Part shown: in pieces, positions 1 to 8,266 of the stretch
Position numbering within the stretch: the first letter of the stretch is position 1
How the letters are laid out: every line of letters starts with the position of its first letter
From: VXYL01 sp965200375
GTDB taxonomy: Bacteria; Pseudomonadota; Gammaproteobacteria; Pseudomonadales; Azotimanducaceae
Length of the DNA: 64,000 nucleotides
Assembly (NCBI GenBank): GCA_965200375.1
Contig: OZ241353.1
Span: forward strand, 3,038,001 to 3,102,000
Direction of reading: 5' to 3'
Notes under the pieces: generated by a model
Told to the model about the DNA's origin: nothing
What the model saw: only the letters and a program-made list of their open reading frames with translations
The model's database searches: none
Position numbers and translations under genes: made by a program

Positions 1-1364
1 GTGCCTACCGGCCCCACCAGCTGGATCGTCACCTCGGTGGCGTTGTCGGACATCAGCACCAGCGGCACCGGCCGTTCGGCCGCTTCCAGCACCGCCTGCA
101 GCTCGGCCAGCCGTGCCGCGAACTGCGGCCCCGTCGGCTCCTGCCGGGCCGCTTCCCGCGCCGTCCGCCGCGCCGCCGCCAGCTCGTCGTCGGCAGACAG
201 CAGGCCCGGGTCCGCGACCACCCGGGCCATCGCCGTCAACAGGGCCAGCCGCTCGCTGGCCTGGGCCTTGCCGGCCCGGGCGAATTGCAGGGTCGGGTCT
301 ATCGCCAGCGCCTCGTTGCTGGTAGCGAGCGCCTCGGCCCACTGCTCCCGCTCGGCCTGCGCCCGCGCCGCATCGCGCAGCCGGGCGATGGCGGCGAGGG
401 TGAGGGCCTGCTCGGCCTGCTGCCGCCCGGCCAGCGCCGCAGCATCGTTCGGGCGCTGCCGGAGCACGCCGTCGAAGATGGCCCGGGCGCTGTCCTGATC
501 GCCGTCGTCCAGCGCCCGGAAGCCTCGGCTCAAAGCGGCTCGGCGTCGCGCCGCGGTCCGTTCCGACTGGTTTGCGGCGAGCAGGTTGTCGATGCGTGCG
601 GTCGCGGGATCGAGGCCCTTGGCGCGTTGCAGCAGCTCGGCGGCGGCGTCGTGGTCGCCGCGCAGCGTTGCCCGCTCGGCCTCCCGCAGCAGTTCGACGA
701 TCGCCGGCAGCTGCTCGGCCCGGGCCCCGCCGGCGCGGGCGGCGGCGTCCTCCGGACGCACCTCGAGGGCTTGCGCGAAGGCGGCGGCAGCGGCGGCATG
801 GTCCCGAGCCGCCAGCGCGGCGCCGCCGGCGGCAAGAGCCGCGTCGTAGCGCGCTTCGCCGGCCGCGACCAACGCCTCGAGGTCCGCCGCGGCGCCCTGG
901 TACTCGCTCTGGGCGCCGCCGTAGTTGCCGTCCTCGAACAGGTCGTCGCCGGCGGCGGCGCGGTCCTTGGCGGCCTGGAGGGCGTCGCCGCCCCACGCGC
1001 CTACGTTCATCGACTGCTCTAGCTGCAGCTGCGTGGCGACGAATGTCGCCAGGTGTTCCTCGGCGCGCTCCCGGGCCTGCTGCGCCGCCAGCGCCTCGAA
1101 AGGCGGCGGCGGGCCTTTGCCAGCGCCCCGCTTGGCGCCGTCGACGCCGTCGACGGGCGCGAGCACGGCGGTCGGGGCGTCGATGCGCTCCGGCAGCAGC
1201 AGAAAGACGTAGGCGGCCGCTGCCGCTAGGGCGGCCAGCAGCGCCGCCAGCCCAAGGGCGCCGGCCTTCGCCCGGCGGCGGCGAGGCGTTGGCGGCGGCG
1301 AGGTACTCGCCGACAGCGGCGGAGCGATCGGCGCAATGAGGATGGGGGCCTCAGACTCCGCCAT
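1..1364 (-). CDS. TPR-like, single-pass membrane protein (3' end outside window)
   Basis: This minus-strand frame is open from an ATG at 1364 to the left edge, so the C-terminus is missing. The N-terminus is a short Pro/Ser-rich cytoplasmic stretch, then RRRR and one hydrophobic segment (about residues 33-58), then a large region rich in Ala, Glu, Arg and Leu with repeated helix-turn-helix units that look like degenerate TPR repeats. The last visible residues include TEVTIQLVGPVG, which resembles the start of a beta-rich C-terminal domain. A role in envelope assembly is inferred only from the architecture and from the lipoprotein genes on the same strand at 4019-7834, with which it may once have been contiguous. 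The function is unknown. Confidence 0.7.
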   Translation of the reverse strand, partial: MAESEAPILIAPIAPPLSASTSPPPTPRRRRAKAGALGLAALLAALAAAAAYVFLLLPERIDAPTAVLAPVDGVDGAKRGAGKGPPPPFEALAAQQARERAEEHLATFVATQLQLEQSMNVGAWGGDALQAAKDRAAAGDDLFEDGNYGGAQSEYQGAAADLEALVAAGEARYDAALAAGGAALAARDHAAAAAAFAQALEVRPEDAAARAGGARAEQLPAIVELLREAERATLRGDHDAAAELLQRAKGLDPATARIDNLLAANQSERTAARRRAALSRGFRALDDGDQDSARAIFDGVLRQRPNDAAALAGRQQAEQALTLAAIARLRDAARAQAEREQWAEALATSNEALAIDPTLQFARAGKAQASERLALLTAMARVVADPGLLSADDELAAARRTAREAARQEPTGPQFAARLAELQAVLEAAERPVPLVLMSDNATEVTIQLVGPVG

Positions 1365-1485
1365 CTAGTAGCCGCAAGTCATTGATCTAGCAGCGTTTTT
1401 CTGAAGGCGCGATAGCTTGTCATAACGTATTGTCCTAACATTGGCTGCGCTTGGGCGACTTCGGGCGCTTCGCACCGGCGAGCTT

Positions 1486-1980
1486 GCCGGAAGGCGTCCT
1501 GGTCGCCAATGGGCTTGCCCAGCCGGCGGCCGGCGCACTTCCAAGCAGCCAAAGGCTTGCCGCGGCGACAGAGAGCATGGCGCGTTCGCACGACGGCCGC
1601 AAGGCGTTCCTTTGTGCGAGCGTGGCCGCGGCGAGCGTAGGCAAGCCCTACGATGGCCTCCGGCGAGCGTAGGCAGGGTTGCTTGCCGCCGGTGGTCGCC
1701 AGCGCTTCGCACGTTCGATTGGGCGAGCATGGCCGCACGGCGCTTGGCAGCATCGAACGGCTGCCGGAAGGCGTCTTGGCGCTTCGCACGTTCGGTTGTG
1801 GCCGCGAGGCGCACTGTGGGCGCTTGTGGGCGCGTTTCCTGCCGAGCATGGCCAATGGGCGTTCAGGAACTCGAACCAAGCCCACAGGCGATCCGGGCGC
1901 GTTCCGGGCGTCTTGGCCGCGCAAAGCGCCGCGCGATCAACGACGCAGCTGCCAATGGCGCCGGCGGAAGGCGTCCAGGC
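1486..1980. repeat. Degenerate interspersed repeats in a gene-free stretch (1365-2318)
   Basis: No convincing gene is visible between 1365 and 2318. The stretch carries short imperfect repeats. A GCCGGAAGGCGTC-like unit occurs near 1486, 1595 (as GGCCGCAAGGCGTTCC), 1763 and 1961. GCGCTTCGCACGTTCG occurs at 1702 and 1779. CGGCGAGCGTAGGCA occurs at 1629 and again at 1661. GCCAATGGGC occurs at 1505 and 1851, with GCCAATGGCG near 1951. The copies lie in both reading contexts and are not phased in threes, so they do not look like protein repeats. They may be the remains of a decayed repeat array or mobile sequence. Confidence 0.5.
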
Positions 1981-2083
1981 TGCCGGCAGCGTCCAGGGCG
2001 CTCTCCGGGCGCAAGACGCCTGCAAGCCATTGATTGCAGAAGGAAAGTTCGGAAAGTTCGATTTTCTTCGCCACAAGGGTTGA

Positions 2084-2099
2084 CCCCCCCCCCCCCCCC
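2084..2099. repeat. Poly-C tract, 16 consecutive C
   Basis: Sixteen C in a row lie about 220 bases upstream of the secreted-protein gene at 2319. Long homopolymers of this kind are prone to slippage and can act as phase-variable switches when close to a promoter or inside a gene. No gene spans this one, so a role is only a possibility. Homopolymers are also common places for sequencing errors. Confidence 0.85.
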
Positions 2100-2318
2100 G
2101 TGGTTGGATAGCCGCGTTTCGCGACGGAGGATTCGGAGCCTTCGGCTGGGGCCGGGGCGCCTGCCGAACAAGGGTTGGCGAGACCATTGGCGGTCGCTCC
2201 GTCCGTGGTCGCGCAGGCAACGGCCCAATAGGCAGGAAACGACAGCGTGCGTTCCTGAGTCAAGCACGGCCCGGCCACTGGCCGGATTGGAGACAAGGGA
2301 ACGCACGGAGACAGACGA

Positions 2319-3053
2319 ATGAAAAACACCATGCTCGCCATCCTGGCGGTGGCTTTGGCAGCGCTCGCGCCTTTCGCACTGGCCGCGGAAGGCGACAGCG
2401 ACAAGGACGATGGCGGCGTCAGCCAGCCGACGCTGCGCCAATTGGCGAACAAGATCGACTCGGCCGTTAGGCGACTTGGCGCGGTAGAGGCCACGGTAGG
2501 CACTCTCTCGACAGCAACGGCCGTGGACGCGCTCACAACCGAAGTACGCACACTCTCTAGCACTGTCTCCGCCAACCACACAACCATCGTCGGGAAGTTC
2601 GCGCCACAGATGGCAGTAGTAATGACAGTGCCAACCCGTTCGCCCGACAACAACCCTGCCGCCTACCTAGTGGGCGCAAGCACAATCCCCGGCTTTCCCG
2701 CCGGCACGGTGGCAGCAAGCGGGCAGTTCACAGACAGGACGCTGCCGGCCGGCACCTACCTTTTCGAATTGCAGCAACCCTACGGCGACAACACGATCTG
2801 CCAAAGGGAGCTCTCTCGAAGGCATGGCATCGCCAATGCTGGTTCTCGGCGCAACGCGGTCTGTCCTCGGCTGTACATGACTGCCAGAAGTGCCAGTGGC
2901 TGGCTCAGGATCGACGATGGCTCTAGCATAGTCACGTTCACGGCACCAACAATCTTTCGCACAGTGCATAGGTTTCCAACCGGCTTCGCTTTCACCGACG
3001 ACAAACCGGCAAGTTCCTACACTGGCGCAATCAAGATTACGAAACTCAAGTAG
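2319..3053 (+). CDS. Secreted protein of unknown function with a coiled-coil-like N-terminal region
   Basis: The start ATG is preceded by GGAG at 2307-2310. The first 23 residues are a clear Sec signal peptide ending in ALAAE. Residues about 35-90 (QLANKIDSAVRRLGAVE and following) have heptad-like spacing typical of a short coiled coil. The rest is a beta-prone domain with two cysteines (in TICQRE and AVCPRL) that could form a disulfide. I do not recognise the family. The gene lies in a segment that differs in composition from the flanking envelope operon, so it may have been acquired. It could be a surface or phage-encoded secreted protein. Confidence 0.75.
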   Translation: MKNTMLAILAVALAALAPFALAAEGDSDKDDGGVSQPTLRQLANKIDSAVRRLGAVEATVGTLSTATAVDALTTEVRTLSSTVSANHTTIVGKFAPQMAVVMTVPTRSPDNNPAAYLVGASTIPGFPAGTVAASGQFTDRTLPAGTYLFELQQPYGDNTICQRELSRRHGIANAGSRRNAVCPRLYMTARSASGWLRIDDGSSIVTFTAPTIFRTVHRFPTGFAFTDDKPASSYTGAIKITKLK

Positions 3054-3074
3054 GGAACTGCCGGAGGTTCAACG

Positions 3075-3290
3075 ATGGCGGAACAAACGACGACGAAAGC
3101 CGCGGCGGTTTGGAACCCGCCGCGGCTTAGCAAGCTCGCTTTTGGAAGCACCGACAGCGGCACCAAAATGCCTAGCATTCCGGGGGAGAATATCTACGAA
3201 GGGGCTCCGCATTGGGTGCCCGCACAAGGCACTTGCAACTACCGTATGCCATTGTCCAGTGAATCCGCCCTACCCTATTGTGAGTTGTGA
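3075..3290 (+). CDS. Small hypothetical protein, 71 aa
   Basis: The start ATG has a good ribosome binding site (GGAGG at 3063-3067), 21 bases after the stop of the secreted-protein gene, so the two could be co-transcribed. The product has no signal peptide or membrane helix and contains two cysteines. No family is recognised. The following 290 bases up to 3583 hold no convincing gene. Confidence 0.5.
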   Translation: MAEQTTTKAAAVWNPPRLSKLAFGSTDSGTKMPSIPGENIYEGAPHWVPAQGTCNYRMPLSSESALPYCEL

Positions 3291-3583
3291 GTGAGAGTCG
3301 AAAGCGCTCGCTTCGCCAGTGCCACCCAGGGCGCTCTCAAGGCACACTGGCAGCGCGGTTTCCAACCGACACAAGCCTTGCGAAACCGAACTGGCAGCCT
3401 AACTCGAACGCTCACCGCGGAGACAACGAAGTTTCTTCGACGCTGCGGCGGGCTTTTCCTATCTAGCGGCGAGTTTCTGCTGAAGTCTGAACGTTGAAAA
3501 AAGGTGCGCGGCCGGCTTGAATCGTCGCCAAGACCGGGAAGTTTTTCGCGGCGACGGGCTGCGGCGAAGAAAAGAAACCGGCA

Positions 3584-3934
3584 GTGACAATGGCGTCAAT
3601 CGAAGTTCCCAGCGGCAGGATTCGCAGAGACGATCTTAGGGCTGCGATTGCCGCTTGTGGAACTTTGGCGCAGCAACGCGACTGGCGTAACTCCAATGGC
3701 GAGATGCGCGAACACATCGAAAGCAATCCGCACGTTCGCAATCCAAAGGACATCGCCAAGCGCTTTATCGGCAGGAACTCCGCGGCCGTTCGCGCAGAGA
3801 GAATCGCCAAGCCCTTCGGCGGCAGCGGCAAGGACATTCTGCGCGAGCAGGCCGAGTTCTGGCTTGAGAGAAAACTGCCCGAAAATCCCCATGTCCTTTT
3901 CATGCACCTTGCTTTGGAGGCGGCACCGGCGTAG
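3584..3934 (+). CDS. Hypothetical protein, 116 aa, charged and helical
   Basis: The start is GTG at 3584 or ATG at 3590; no strong ribosome binding site separates them. The product has many charged residues and looks like a soluble helical protein (for example RNSNGEMREHIESNPHVR and KDILREQAEFWLERKLPE), unlike the Ser/Ala/Arg-rich shadow frames of GC-rich DNA. There is no recognised domain. It sits at the right edge of the segment that separates the envelope genes at 4019-7834 from the gene at 1-1364. Confidence 0.5.
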   Translation: MTMASIEVPSGRIRRDDLRAAIAACGTLAQQRDWRNSNGEMREHIESNPHVRNPKDIAKRFIGRNSAAVRAERIAKPFGGSGKDILREQAEFWLERKLPENPHVLFMHLALEAAPA

Positions 3935-4018
3935 ACGCCGCGGCTGAACTTGCAGACTTGCCAATCGCCACAGCGTGGACATTGGCGCTTAGGGGCTTGG
4001 GCCGTACCTACAGAGAGA

Positions 4019-5281
4019 TCAGAGTCCGCCCTCGCTCGGCCGGTCCGCGTCGTCGAGCGCCAGCCCCATCTCCCGGTGGTAGATCTCCTTGAGGATCTGC
4101 CGCAGCTGGTCGTACTGCGCGGCTACCGTGCCTTCGAGGGCGACGGTGCGGTTTTCGAGTTCGATGGTGTGCGGGCCGATCTCCGCTTCCGCGGAGAGCC
4201 CCAGCTCGTGCAGCACCTCGCTGTGGACCTGGGCGTCGGCGTAGTCCTGGACGCCACGGGAGACGGCCAGGGCGCCGCCGATGATGCTCACCGCGCCGCC
4301 GTAGCGGACCAGCTTGGCGTCGCTCGTCTGGGCGGCGATGCCAGCGGCGATGCCAGCCACCCCGGCCATCGCCTTGGCGCGGGCCTTGCGCCTCTCCTGC
4401 TGGTAGGCGATGGCCTCGCGGTAGGTGGCCCGGCGCCAGTTCTGGTACGCCGGATGCATGCGGTCGTGGAACTCGTGGAAGTACTCGTCCAGGGTGTCGA
4501 TGAACAGGTACTCCCGCTCGCGCACCTTGCGGACCCGGCCCAGCATCGGGTCGTCTTCGGCCGGCAGTCGGCGCAGGCGGAACGCCGGCGCCGGCGCGTC
4601 TGCCTCGTCCTCCGGCGGCGCCTCGGCGACGTAGCCGCCGAAGGCGCTGGGGACGAAGTCCCGAGCGAAGCGCATCTCGGCGGTGGCGCGGATGCGGCGG
4701 ACGTCGTCCCGGGACAGGGTCTTGCGATAGGCCAGCATGTCGTCCGCAAGGCGGCGATAGACGGTCTGGAAGGGATCCACCTCCGCCGGCACCAGGTCTT
4801 CGTAGGCGTACTTGCTGGCGAGGGCCTCGTAGGTGCCTTCCAGCCAGACTTGGCCCCGGGCGTCGCGCACCTGCGCTTTCAGCGCCATGCGTTCGCCGTC
4901 GGAGTGGAGGATGGTGCCGGAGACCAGCACGTCCACGGCGTTGGTGGCCTTCGGCACCACGCGCACCGCGCCCCAGTTGCCGGTGGATTGGAGCAGGTTC
5001 TTGGCCACGAAGGCCATGTAGTTGGCTTCCGCCCGGCGCACCTCGGCGGTGACGTTCTGCGCCACCTGCTGCTCGTAGTCTTCGGCCACATTGGCGTTGA
5101 AGACGGCGACGCCGACGTCCAGCAGCGTGGCCTCGTCCACCGGGGGCAGCTGCTCGGGGGGCGTCATGTCCACGATGCGGACCGTGTGCGAGGCGCAGCC
5201 GGCGACCGCCAGGGCCAGTGCGCCCGGCAGCCAGCGTTTGAGGGCCGGCGCTGGAGAGCGGCTGCCGGCGCCGCGTCGCAT
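4019..5281 (-). CDS. Predicted outer-membrane or periplasmic lipoprotein, 420 aa
   Basis: The ATG at 5281 shares its A with the upstream stop (TGATG), so translation is probably coupled; a start 12 codons further upstream is possible but less likely. The N-terminus is a lipoprotein signal with a lipobox-like AVAGC followed by ASHT. The body is a mixed alpha/beta domain, then a segment rich in aromatic and charged residues (YLFIDTLDEYFHEFHDRM), then a Gly/Ala-rich hydrophobic stretch (AGVAGIAAGIAA) that could insert in a membrane. It is the third gene of a tight minus-strand operon with the Ser/Pro lipoprotein and the TPR/TonB-like protein. The family is not recognised; envelope biogenesis is inferred from the neighbours. 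Confidence 0.8.
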   Translation of the reverse strand: MRRGAGSRSPAPALKRWLPGALALAVAGCASHTVRIVDMTPPEQLPPVDEATLLDVGVAVFNANVAEDYEQQVAQNVTAEVRRAEANYMAFVAKNLLQSTGNWGAVRVVPKATNAVDVLVSGTILHSDGERMALKAQVRDARGQVWLEGTYEALASKYAYEDLVPAEVDPFQTVYRRLADDMLAYRKTLSRDDVRRIRATAEMRFARDFVPSAFGGYVAEAPPEDEADAPAPAFRLRRLPAEDDPMLGRVRKVREREYLFIDTLDEYFHEFHDRMHPAYQNWRRATYREAIAYQQERRKARAKAMAGVAGIAAGIAAQTSDAKLVRYGGAVSIIGGALAVSRGVQDYADAQVHSEVLHELGLSAEAEIGPHTIELENRTVALEGTVAAQYDQLRQILKEIYHREMGLALDDADRPSEGGL

Positions 5282-6432
5282 CAGAGGCCCGCCTTGTAGC
5301 GTTCGTATTCCTGCCACAGCTTCTCGCGCAGCTCGGGGTCCGTCTCCGCCATGGCGGCTTCGCGCAGCTGGCGGGCCACCACGTCGTCGTCCCTGGCGTC
5401 CGGCGTGTCCGCCGGCAGCGGCAGCGGCGGCTGCGGCGCCGGTGGCACGGACGCCGCGACCGTGCGTCGCGCCGGCACGCCGGCGTCCGGATCCGCGCCA
5501 TCGCCGTTGCCGCCGGCGGCCTCCGGCGCACCGGCCGCCCGAGCCCCCCGCGCTCGCTCTTCGCCGCCGGCGCCGCGCCGCGGATCGCTGGCGCGGTCCG
5601 CGGCGGCGATGCGCTCGTCCAGGATCTCGCCGTCCAGCTGCTCCAGGGCGCGTCGCAGTTCGTCGCCGGCGTCGTCCTCCTCGGGATTCTCGGCCGCCTC
5701 GGCGCCGTCGGCCGCAGCGACGCCGGGCGGCGTTTCGCCCTCGCCCAGCGCTGCGGCGCTGTCGCTGCCGGGTTCGTCTTCATCATCGCTGGCGGCGTCG
5801 CCTTCCGCGACAGCGTCGCGATCCGCCTGGCCAGCGCTGCCCGGCACCTCCGGCAGTTCCGTGCTGGTCTCCCAGCCGTCGTCGCCGTCCGCGCCAGCGC
5901 CGTCTTGCGTGTCGCCGTCCGCGGTTTGCGTCTGGTTGTCCTCCTGCGGCCCGGATGCGCCGCGCTCCCGGTTCGGCTGGGGCGTTCCGCCTCGGCCGCT
6001 GGCGGACTGGCCTTGGGAGGCGTCGCGGGAGCGCTCGCCGGGACGTTGCGCTCCTGGCTGGGCGTTGGGCGAGGGGCGCGACGGCGGCAGCGGCCTGGCC
6101 GGCGTCGGCGGCGAAGCGCCACGGGAGGATCGGCCACGCTGCGCCGACCGGCTGGACGAAGTCGAGGCAGCGGACGACGGCGATGTGGACGGCGAGGGCA
6201 GGGAGGCCGGCGAGGGCAGGGAAGCCGGCGACGGCAGAGACATCGGCGAGGGCAGCGACGGCGAGGGCGACGGCAGGGAGGACGACGGCAGAGACGGCAG
6301 CGAGCTGGCGGAAGGCATCGGCAGCGACGGCATGGACGGGCCCGACGGCGGCAAGCTGCTCTTGCAGGCGGGCGCCAGCCCCACGGCCAGGCAGGCCGTG
6401 GCCAGCAGGCGGCGGACGCTGCGCTCAGCCAT
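5281..6432 (-). CDS. Ser/Pro-rich lipoprotein with low-complexity linker, 383 aa
   Basis: The start region overlaps the end of the upstream TPR gene by 8 bases. The signal ends in LAPACKSS, a plausible lipobox with acylated Cys23. Residues about 24-95 consist of SLPSP and SMPS-type repeats, followed by a Pro/Arg/Gln linker, then an acidic region (about 170-270), and finally a short helical C-terminus. Such Pro/Ser linkers typically span the periplasm or peptidoglycan in an extended form. It is probably a structural partner of the two adjacent envelope proteins. The repeat length is likely to vary between strains. Confidence 0.8.
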   Translation of the reverse strand: MAERSVRRLLATACLAVGLAPACKSSLPPSGPSMPSLPMPSASSLPSLPSSSLPSPSPSLPSPMSLPSPASLPSPASLPSPSTSPSSAASTSSSRSAQRGRSSRGASPPTPARPLPPSRPSPNAQPGAQRPGERSRDASQGQSASGRGGTPQPNRERGASGPQEDNQTQTADGDTQDGAGADGDDGWETSTELPEVPGSAGQADRDAVAEGDAASDDEDEPGSDSAAALGEGETPPGVAAADGAEAAENPEEDDAGDELRRALEQLDGEILDERIAAADRASDPRRGAGGEERARGARAAGAPEAAGGNGDGADPDAGVPARRTVAASVPPAPQPPLPLPADTPDARDDDVVARQLREAAMAETDPELREKLWQEYERYKAGL

Positions 6433-7834
6433 CGTCGTCGGCCCCGCTTGGTCCGGTGGCGCCGCCGGTGCCCTGTCGGCCTTCTAGCCGCGCCGCAATG
6501 CTACGCCGCTCGCTGGCTGCCAGCGCGTCTACCTGGTCGCCGGTCGCGGGGTAGTAGACGAAGGTGTGCGTAACCCGCACGTCTGTGCTCGGCCGGGAGG
6601 TCTCGCCGTCGAAGGCCGGGCGGTAGCGGGCCCGCCTCACGGCCCGGCGCACTCTGAAATCCATCAGGTCCTCGGGCTCGGAACGAAGCGTAGTGAGGCC
6701 GCTGGCGAAGCCGCGCTCGTCGACGTCGATGGCGAGCTCGACGACGCCTTCGCGGGCCGCCGCGACGCTGCCGACCGGCTTGCCCGGGGGCTTCGGCAGC
6801 GGCAGATACAACGGCGTCGGCGCTGCGAAGGTGCGGGCGCGCAGCTGCGGATCGTCGGCCATCAGCTCCCACACCCGGTGGTAGAGCGAGATGGCGCGCC
6901 GGTACTTCTCGAACATCTGGAACCAGTCCGCGAGCTCCAGCATCGCCTGCGCCAGCGCCGCCGGCGGCGCATCGCCGCGTTCCTGGACGATGTTCACCAC
7001 TTCGATGAGCGCCCGTTCGCCCCGGGCGAAGCTGTTGACGGACTGGCTGCCGCTGGCTCGGTACTGGAAGCCGGGATAGGAGCCCAGCGTGCCGCGTTCG
7101 TTGCGGCGAACGTAGAACGGGGGAAAGCGTTCGTTGCGGTAGGTGGCGGCGACGCTGCGCAGGGCCCGAACCCGCGCCGGATGTCCGGCATCGAGATGCG
7201 CGCCGGCAACCGTCGCGGCGTGCTCGTAGAGATCCCGGGCGGAGAAGATGTTGAAGCGCTGCATGTACCAGTCCGCGAGCGCGAACAGTCCCGGCAGCAG
7301 CGCCGGATGATCGCCGCCGTAGCTGCGCAGCAGCACGCCGTAGGCGTATTCGTGGCGGCCGTTGGCCGCGGCGTGGTCGCCTTGCCTCGCCAGCAGCCGC
7401 GCCTGGCGGTACACCGCGTCGACCTGGCTGGGGTGGTGCAGCCCGTGGTTCACGCGCGCCACGTGCAGGGCGCGGTCGTAGGCCCCGAATGCGCCTTCCG
7501 TGTCGCCGACGTCGGCCAGGGCGTCGCCGAGCACCAGCAGCGGTTCCGCGAGCGCCGGGTGGTAGCGATTGGCGCGCAGTTCGATGGCGCCGATGACGCC
7601 CTCCACCATGTTGATGGCGACCAGCGGTTCGCCGGCGGCGATGCGCGCCGCGGCCCCCTTCACCACTTCCCGCTCGCCGCGTTCGATGGCTGCCGCCTCC
7701 GCCGCGCTGGCCGGCGCGCACCAGGCCGACAGCGCCAGCGTCAGCAGCGCCAGCGCGCGCCTGCCGCCGCCGAGGCCCTTGGCCGCTGCGGCGACGGGCC
7801 GGTCGCCGTGGTGCGTGGTGTGGACCGTGGCCAT
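6425..7834 (-). CDS. Secreted TPR protein with TonB-like C-terminal domain
   Basis: The N-terminus has a hydrophobic export signal ending near ASAAEA (about residues 27-47). The middle carries helical repeats that read as TPR units (for example PLLVLGDALADVGDTEGAFG and similar). The C-terminal 90 residues have the pattern of a TonB C-terminal domain: a GVVELAIDVDERG strand, then DFRVRRAVRRARYRPAFDG, then a final VTHTFVYYP strand. There is no N-terminal TonB anchor, so it is not a classical TonB. It is the first gene of the operon with the two lipoproteins and probably organises an envelope complex. Confidence 0.8.
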   Translation of the reverse strand: MATVHTTHHGDRPVAAAAKGLGGGRRALALLTLALSAWCAPASAAEAAAIERGEREVVKGAAARIAAGEPLVAINMVEGVIGAIELRANRYHPALAEPLLVLGDALADVGDTEGAFGAYDRALHVARVNHGLHHPSQVDAVYRQARLLARQGDHAAANGRHEYAYGVLLRSYGGDHPALLPGLFALADWYMQRFNIFSARDLYEHAATVAGAHLDAGHPARVRALRSVAATYRNERFPPFYVRRNERGTLGSYPGFQYRASGSQSVNSFARGERALIEVVNIVQERGDAPPAALAQAMLELADWFQMFEKYRRAISLYHRVWELMADDPQLRARTFAAPTPLYLPLPKPPGKPVGSVAAAREGVVELAIDVDERGFASGLTTLRSEPEDLMDFRVRRAVRRARYRPAFDGETSRPSTDVRVTHTFVYYPATGDQVDALAASERRSIAARLEGRQGTGGATGPSGADDDG

Positions 7835-7982
7835 GTTCTTTGGGTGCGCCGCCGCAGGCCAAGTTCCTAGCGAGTGTCCTGTTGGCGGGCTGCGCAGTCA
7901 AGCGCCGCGCCAGCGCGTCGGCGCTTCGGTTAGTATCGCGCCTCGCCGTCGCATGGGGTTCGGGCGGCGTCGAGAAGCTGCG

Positions 7983-8237
7983 ATGGACACGGACTACACA
8001 ATCGACGCCGTGGGCCTGGTGTGTCCGGAGCCGCTGATGATCGTCCGCAACAAGGTGCGCGAGATGGCCGTTGGCGAGACCGTCGGCGTCGTCGCGACGG
8101 ATCCCTCCACGGTGCGGGACTTCGCCAACCTGTGCCGCTTCAGAGGGCACGAACTCGCGGCGTCCTGCCGAGACGGCGACCTGTACCGCTTCGTCATCCG
8201 CAAGGGGCGGGCCGCGACGGCGTCGGCGCGTTCCTAG
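7983..8237 (+). CDS. tusA: TusA-family sulfurtransferase
   Basis: The 84-residue product has the hallmark N-terminal motif VGLVCPEPLMIVRNKV, with the active-site Cys of CPxP, followed by the VATDPST strand-turn typical of TusA. Members carry persulfide sulfur for tRNA thio-modification or for other sulfur transfer pathways. I chose the ATG at 7983 because it places the CPxP motif at the usual distance from the N-terminus; a longer in-frame extension has no support. The gene is divergent from the TPR gene and is followed 29 bases later by an FAD oxidoreductase. Confidence 0.9.
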   Translation: MDTDYTIDAVGLVCPEPLMIVRNKVREMAVGETVGVVATDPSTVRDFANLCRFRGHELAASCRDGDLYRFVIRKGRAATASARS

Positions 8238-8266
8238 CCTGCTTCAAGTCAGCCCAGGCCCAGCGC

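Noticed and set aside
1441..2060. CRISPR array
   Set aside because: The repeats are irregular in spacing and too degenerate, and no cas gene is present.
3291..3497. 68-residue frame after the 71-residue gene
   Set aside because: It starts with GTG directly at the previous stop, has no ribosome binding site, and is low in coding character. Too weak to list as a gene.
4008..6137. 709-codon minus frame over the lipoprotein genes
   Set aside because: It runs across two clear lipoprotein genes in another frame and is very Arg/Pro-rich.
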